Shown one piece after another: positions 29,099 to 33,504 of a stretch of 33,504 nt of DNA (position 1 is its first letter; each line of letters opens with the position of its first letter). Origin of the DNA: Planctomycetia bacterium (GTDB lineage Bacteria > Planctomycetota > Planctomycetia > Pirellulales > Thermoguttaceae); assembly GCA_030527015.1 (NCBI GenBank), contig JAUNBR010000050.1:1-33504 (forward strand), given 5' to 3'. The position numbers and the translations under genes were made by a program. A model generated the notes under the pieces. It was not told where the DNA came from, ran no database searches, and worked only from the letters and a program-made list of their open reading frames with translations.

Positions 29099-32000
29099 AT
29101 GAAACGACGTACAGTATTTGGAGTCTGTTTTTGTATATGTTTATTGTACGGAACGATTGTTCAGGCACAGTCTGGGCCATATCCTGGCCGTGGTTACTGG
29201 CTGGGATTACGTCAGTACATAACGGGAGAATATGGTGACGCGATTCGAACACTGAGTAAAGAGGGTGGCTTAAAAATTGGTACGGACAGGTGGATCGACT
29301 CGGTCTGCGCGGCTGCGATTTTGGGAGAATCCTATTATCAGATGGGCGAGTACTCCGCTGCGTTACAGCAGTATAATACGGCGGTACGGATTTATCTGCA
29401 GTATCCGAACTGGCTGGAGAGAATCGTGGACACGCCGAAGACGGGGAAGAATCCGATGAGAACTCCACCACCGTGGGGGGAACATAAACCGGGCAGGGTG
29501 GTGACCAGTATTCCGGAGAAGGTAAGTATACAGTTTGGGGATGTAAATGCGGGAATTCAGAGGCCGGATTCCGGAATGCTGATGCCGGCGAGTTTACACT
29601 CCATTAATGCTGGAGAAATTATGAGATGTCTGGCGATTTCGATACGTCGTCGGACGGAGTTACTGGGAGTTTTGTCGGAAGATGACGAACTGAATAAATT
29701 ATTATTGTCGGTTTTACCGCGGCAGAGGCAGGCCATGATGGGCAGCTGGATGCAGGGGTGGGTGGATATTCAGTATGGGCTGACCTTATTAAGCGCAGGC
29801 CGAGAAAAAGAGGGAACCGATGCGCTGCGCCGTGGCGCACTGATCAGTAACGGGGAGCATACCTTAACGCCGATTGTGTATATCGAGATGGGAAAAACCC
29901 ATTTACGGACGTCAAATTATCAGAAGGCGATGGAACTGTATCTGGAAGCGGCGACCGTGGCTTATTATTTTGATGATGTGGACGCGATGCGAGAAGCGCT
30001 GACCGGTCTGGGAAATGCATATTATCATTCGAATAAAGTTCAGTCGTGTCCACAGATCGTGAAAGCAGAAGCCTGGGCACGGCAGAAGAAACTGTGGGTA
30101 ATGCGCACGGCGATGCTTCTGGTTTTGGCGGATAAATTAATTAAAGAAAAACAGGTAAACACTGCGCTGGAATATATCCTAGAGGCGGAGAAGAGTATGG
30201 GAAAACGTACCATGCGGGAAGGGAAAATGGGTGCGTGGTGTAATTATTTGCGTGCCTGCGCCGGATTTTTGAATCTTTCTGCATCCTCTCAGAATGAAGC
30301 GCGAAAAGCGTTAGAGTCCGCGATGCGTTTTATGCAAAAAGGTTCCGTGTGGAATTTTCAGGTGGATATGGTGGATCAGTATTTATTGTCGGCGAATCTG
30401 GCGGCACATAAAGCGAATAAATATTATGAACAGCTGCTGAGGGAACCGACAGCCAGTGACTGGGCCCTGGAGCCGATGGAATCCCTGGTGATGCTTCTGA
30501 CGTATCGTCCGATTTCCTGGGAAAATTGGTTTTTTGTGGCGTATTCCTGGGAAAAGAAAGAGGATGCACTGAAAATTGCGGATATGGCACGTCGTGCACG
30601 TTTTCTTCGGACACAGAATTTTGGTGGTCGGCTACATGCGCTGCGAATGTTACTGGAACTTCCTGAAGGAGAATTAACGGTGGCGCAGCGGCAGCGAAGG
30701 GCGGATATTCTGGCGGAATATAAAGCATATGATGTGATGTCTAAAGAAATTCGTGAGTTAAAAATGTCGCTTGCGCGCATAACGCTTCCGCCGGTAAGGA
30801 AAGAGGATTCTCAGAAAATATCGAAAGCACTGGAGCGGATTCATTCTCTGTCACGGCAGCAGGAACAGATTTTATACGCGATGGTTCTTGGCCGGCGACA
30901 AATAGATATTATATTTCCACCTGTCCGGACGGTGAGTGAAATACAGAAGGGGTTACCGCGTGGAGGCGCGATGCTTGTGTTTTACGCGGCCAGGCAGAGG
31001 TTATTCGTTTTTCTTCTGAATGAAACGCGGTGCGATTCATGGGTTTTACAGGACAGGAATCCGGATAAATCAGCGAAAAATATGAGTGAAAATGATTTGA
31101 CGTCTTTTCAGACAAATATCGTCGGGATGTTACGTGAAATCGGTATGACTGGGCCGACGACATCCATAAAAGCGGCCAAATTAAAAGATACGAAATGGCA
31201 GAAATTGGCATCTGGAGTGATGGCAGATCTGACGAAAGGATCTCAGGCAGATTTTTCGCGTTCAGATTTTTCATCGCTGGTAATTATTCCAGATAATTTC
31301 ACGTGGTATATGCCTTTCGAAATGCTGCAGGTTCAGACGCCAGCTGGCACACGTCCGACGATTTCCCAGTTTCAGGTGCGGTATGCGCCCATGGCGTCTT
31401 TAGGAATTCCATGGAAAAAAAGTTCTCTTCCGCGCTCTGCTTTTACGGCGATCGCGCTGGGGAAAAATGAAGCCCCGACGGAAAATGTTTTTGATGAATT
31501 AAAAAAAGAGGCAGGTCAGTATGCTATTTTTGATACAAAATCTTTTGCTGGTCTGATGCCAAAATCTGATGTGGCGGTCTCTTCTGTTTATGGAAAATTA
31601 TTTGAACGGATGGTGGTTTTTGACGACATAAAAACCAGTCAGAGTGCGCCTTTTAGTGTGGCACCCATGTCAGTGGATGCGGGAAAGGGAGGTTCCACAC
31701 TGGCAGACTGGATGACGCTTCCCTGGGGAGTACCACGTGTGGTCATGATGATGGGATTCCATACAGGAGGAGAATCGTACGGAAGAAGCAGTCGTAGTGC
31801 GTCACGGACATCCAAAAAAGTACCGGCAGTCGTTACGGTGCCTGGAGAAGAGCTTTTCCTTACCAGTATGAGTCTTTTGGCCAGTGGATGTGATGTGGCG
31901 GTCCTTTCACGCTGGCGGATGCCTGGTGACTCTGCGTATCTTTTGTCTTCCAGTTTTTTGAAGCATCTTTCAGAACATGGGAACGCGTCTGCTGCATGGC

Positions 32001-32242
32001 GTTACGCTGTTTTAAAACTCGCGTCGACGAATATTTCACTGGACAGGGAAACGAGGATAACCGGTGCAACAAAAGACGAAAATTCCGTTCGGGGAACGTA
32101 TCCAGCATTTTGGGCGGGATATATGTTAATTGATTCACAGACACTTCAGACGATTCCTCGGCAAGAAGAAACGCCATTATCGCCACCGAAAGTAAATCCG
32201 CCGAAAGTCCCGGCGATCGTACTGCCGGAGGAGGAACCCTGA
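29099..32242 (+). CDS. Secreted TPR/CHAT-like protein, catalytic dyad apparently lost
   Basis: 1047 residues from the preferred ATG at 29099 (AGGAG six bases upstream; another ATG lies three bases earlier and a longer frame starts at 29009). The signal peptide RRTVFGVCFCICLLYGTIVQ is cut near QAQ. TPR-like helical repeats follow, for example LGESYYQMGEYSAALQQYNT (about 60-80) and MGKTHLRTSNYQKAMELYLE, to about residue 500. A helical linker precedes a C-terminal CHAT (caspase-like) domain at about 700-1020, recognised by SLLASGCDVAVLSRWRMPGD, which matches the CHAT block LLAGA.SV..SLW.V.D. The expected catalytic His and Cys motifs are not seen; GFHTGG (His888) stands where the SAC.TG block should be. 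Related architectures are common in planctomycetes. The role is unknown. Confidence 0.82.
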   Translation: MKRRTVFGVCFCICLLYGTIVQAQSGPYPGRGYWLGLRQYITGEYGDAIRTLSKEGGLKIGTDRWIDSVCAAAILGESYYQMGEYSAALQQYNTAVRIYLQYPNWLERIVDTPKTGKNPMRTPPPWGEHKPGRVVTSIPEKVSIQFGDVNAGIQRPDSGMLMPASLHSINAGEIMRCLAISIRRRTELLGVLSEDDELNKLLLSVLPRQRQAMMGSWMQGWVDIQYGLTLLSAGREKEGTDALRRGALISNGEHTLTPIVYIEMGKTHLRTSNYQKAMELYLEAATVAYYFDDVDAMREALTGLGNAYYHSNKVQSCPQIVKAEAWARQKKLWVMRTAMLLVLADKLIKEKQVNTALEYILEAEKSMGKRTMREGKMGAWCNYLRACAGFLNLSASSQNEARKALESAMRFMQKGSVWNFQVDMVDQYLLSANLAAHKANKYYEQLLREPTASDWALEPMESLVMLLTYRPISWENWFFVAYSWEKKEDALKIADMARRARFLRTQNFGGRLHALRMLLELPEGELTVAQRQRRADILAEYKAYDVMSKEIRELKMSLARITLPPVRKEDSQKISKALERIHSLSRQQEQILYAMVLGRRQIDIIFPPVRTVSEIQKGLPRGGAMLVFYAARQRLFVFLLNETRCDSWVLQDRNPDKSAKNMSENDLTSFQTNIVGMLREIGMTGPTTSIKAAKLKDTKWQKLASGVMADLTKGSQADFSRSDFSSLVIIPDNFTWYMPFEMLQVQTPAGTRPTISQFQVRYAPMASLGIPWKKSSLPRSAFTAIALGKNEAPTENVFDELKKEAGQYAIFDTKSFAGLMPKSDVAVSSVYGKLFERMVVFDDIKTSQSAPFSVAPMSVDAGKGGSTLADWMTLPWGVPRVVMMMGFHTGGESYGRSSRSASRTSKKVPAVVTVPGEELFLTSMSLLASGCDVAVLSRWRMPGDSAYLLSSSFLKHLSEHGNASAAWRYAVLKLASTNISLDRETRITGATKDENSVRGTYPAFWAGYMLIDSQTLQTIPRQEETPLSPPKVNPPKVPAIVLPEEEP

Positions 32243-32307
32243 TAAATGTGGTTTTATGTCAGTGTGTATTTATGAAACGGAATATGTCATGAGTACACAC
32301 GAATTTC

Positions 32308-32356
32308 ATGTTAAATTTCCATTTTTACAGGTCATAAAACAGGTGTTTTGGCGAAA
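32308..32356 (+). repeat. 105-bp repeat, fragment before copy 32
   Basis: Left-arm and hairpin fragment (ATGTTAAATTTCCATTTTTA, then AACAGGTGTTTTGGCGAA), broken off where copy 32 starts. Confidence 0.55.
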
Positions 32357-32455
32357 TGTACCTCTGCTTCCATCTTAAATGCGGTTCTGAAAGCCGGTAT
32401 TTTCAGTGAAGAAAAAATGTCGGAGAAGCGGAATTTTATAGTGTATCGGGAATAA
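32357..32455 (+). repeat. 105-bp repeat, copy 32
   Basis: Left arm GCTTCCATCTTAAA with part of the stem missing, centre GGTATTTTCAGTGAAG, right arm TATAGTGTATCGGGAATAAA. It is an exception to the orientation rule relative to the CHAT gene and ends 49 bases before the next gene. Confidence 0.8.
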
Positions 32456-32504
32456 AAGCAGAAAAAAAAGAAACTTTTAATGGAAAAAAGAAAGGAAATG
32501 TTTC

Positions 32505-33317
32505 ATGAAAATGAAGCCGTGGCCAGTCTGCCCAGAGTGTGGAACGAAACGTATGGCGGAATGTCGGTTCTGTAAAACTCTGGGAGATCATTTTCCTTTG
32601 GCGGATCTGAAATATGTTATACCACAGGAGGAAATATTTCAGAGAGAAGTGGAAAATGGGGAACTGAGAGAATCTTCTGAAAACTGGGACGGTACGGTGG
32701 TGAAGTCATTTCTCGGTACATCACTCGGTGTACCGTATGGTGAAAGTGTGAAATTACAGACGGAGGCGGTGGCTGCACGGACTGAGTGTAATGCAGGAGA
32801 ATGTCGGAACAAGGAAAATTTTTCCGGTGATATAAAAGCAGATGTTCCGACGAATCAAAACACGGAAAAATCTGAGAATGATAACACATGGGAGGGGGGA
32901 AAGTCATCTTCTGAAACGGAGCCGGAAGAATGCTGCGGTGAAGAAGAGCATTCCACGAAAGAATGCACCTGTCATCATGGCAGTCAGTCAGACGGGGAAT
33001 CTGAGAGGCAAGAAAAAAGTTGTGGAAGCATGCATACCAGTCTGAAGCTGGTGGACCCTCTGGATGAAATGCCGAAATATATTTCTGATGACCAGGAAAT
33101 GTATCCATTAATGGTAATGTGCCCTGAATGCAGTGAACTGATTTATCCTCGTTTTTTGAAGAAATGTCATGACTGTGGACATGTTTTTGAAGATGGTATT
33201 TTACGTGTACTGGAAAATGAAGAAGTTTCGGATGTGCATACCAGCAGAGTGCTTATTACCATTATCGGCACCGTGATCGTTTTAGGTTTTTTAGGTTTTT
33301 TGATGTTTATTCGGTAA
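32505..33317 (+). CDS. Tail-anchored protein with two zinc-ribbon ends, function unknown
   Basis: 270 residues. The N-terminus has CPECGTKRMAECRFC, with Cys9, Cys12, Cys20 and Cys23 forming a zinc ribbon. The middle (about 75-185) is acidic, rich in Glu, Ser, Asn and Cys, and probably disordered. A second ribbon follows: CPEC (206, 209) with CHDCG (221, 224). The last 22 residues (VLITIIGTVIVLGFLGFLMF) form a single membrane helix, so the protein is anchored by its tail with both ribbons in the cytoplasm. AAAGGA lies upstream of the ATG. It follows the CHAT gene on the same strand after 262 bases that contain copy 32. No known family is recognised. Confidence 0.8.
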   Translation: MKMKPWPVCPECGTKRMAECRFCKTLGDHFPLADLKYVIPQEEIFQREVENGELRESSENWDGTVVKSFLGTSLGVPYGESVKLQTEAVAARTECNAGECRNKENFSGDIKADVPTNQNTEKSENDNTWEGGKSSSETEPEECCGEEEHSTKECTCHHGSQSDGESERQEKSCGSMHTSLKLVDPLDEMPKYISDDQEMYPLMVMCPECSELIYPRFLKKCHDCGHVFEDGILRVLENEEVSDVHTSRVLITIIGTVIVLGFLGFLMFIR

Positions 33318-33369
33318 AACGAAAAGAAAAATACTGTGAGGAACACAGAATACAGAAACGGAACGTATG

Positions 33370-33461
33370 TTATACCTGATGCACTATAAAAATCCCGTTT
33401 TCTCGGGCATTTTCGTTTTCTGAAAAGCCGCCTTTCAGAACTGCATAAAACGGAAATTTAT
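33370..33461 (-). repeat. 105-bp repeat, copy 33
   Basis: From TATACCTGATGCACTATAAA through GGGCATTTTCGTTTTCTGAA to ACGGAAATTTATA, where the next copy takes over and its left end is lost. Its right end lies 52 bases after the zinc-ribbon gene. Confidence 0.82.
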
Positions 33462-33504
33462 ACCCGATACATTATAAAATTTAGCTTCACCGGCTTTTTT
33501 GCTT
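33459..33504 (-). repeat. 105-bp repeat, copy 34 (cut by window end)
   Basis: TATACCCGATACATTATAAA, then TTAGCTTCACCGGC and TTTTTTGCTT. It runs off the window and abuts copy 33 head to tail. Confidence 0.8.

Noticed and set aside
31740..31950. Active caspase-like protease call for the CHAT domain
   Set aside because: The His and Cys motifs of the active site cannot be found, so only the fold is claimed.
2561..33504. CRISPR array as an explanation for the regular repeats
   Set aside because: The repeats are ~105 bp, spread one per gap, in both orientations, with no uniform spacers and no cas genes.

Overview
The window reads as a piece of a planctomycete chromosome of moderate to low GC. Several markers support this: two proteins with C-terminal PEP-CTERM sorting tails, a secreted protein with a LEPR-like N-terminal motif (LELREML), a TatC with a very large loop between its first two membrane segments, a secreted TPR/CHAT protein, and KDO (LPS) synthesis. 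The moderate GC would fit a host-associated lineage, but that is inference. All naming was done by reading motifs; no database was searched.

Layout. 1-186: tail of a PEP-CTERM gene and its terminator. 187-700: a small repeat cluster. 701-2335 (-): Aas-like acyl-ACP/acyl-CoA ligase. 3136-4515 (-): an AlpA-like HTH protein and a WYL regulator. 5394-5755 (-): tmRNA. 6088-7437 (+): LEPR-type protein. 7665-8996 (-): L-cysteine desulfidase. 9881-9954 (-): tRNA-Val(CAC). 10331-11128 (-): SDR oxidoreductase. 11418-12311 (+): truA. 13120-15174 (-): ResB. 15350-16564 (-): TatC. 17041-17748 (-): UbiE/MenG. 17990-19204 (-): secreted VWA protein. 20088-24896 (+): 1602-residue autotransporter-repeat PEP-CTERM protein. 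25474-26322 (+): proC. 26485-27423 (+): kdsB. 28074-28156 (-): tRNA-Leu(UAA). 29099-32242 (+): TPR/CHAT protein. 32505-33317 (+): tail-anchored zinc-ribbon protein.

The genes are mostly single units separated by long gaps rather than operons. Several serve the envelope: Tat export, cytochrome c maturation (ResB), menaquinone methylation, KDO activation, and large secreted or surface proteins. The rest are housekeeping.

The striking feature is what fills the gaps. A repeat of about 105 bp occurs about 28 times nearly whole, plus about eight fragments, and takes up roughly a tenth of the window. It has imperfect terminal inverted repeats beginning TATAC, an inner hairpin built on GGCATTTT/AAAATGCC, and no coding capacity. 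No copy interrupts a recognised gene. The copy next to a gene's 3' end nearly always points the same way, with its GTGTATCGGGTATA end facing the stop codon or RNA 3' end. This looks like a MITE- or REP-like family that is either targeted to, or kept as, a gene 3'-end element. No transposase is present in the window to explain it.
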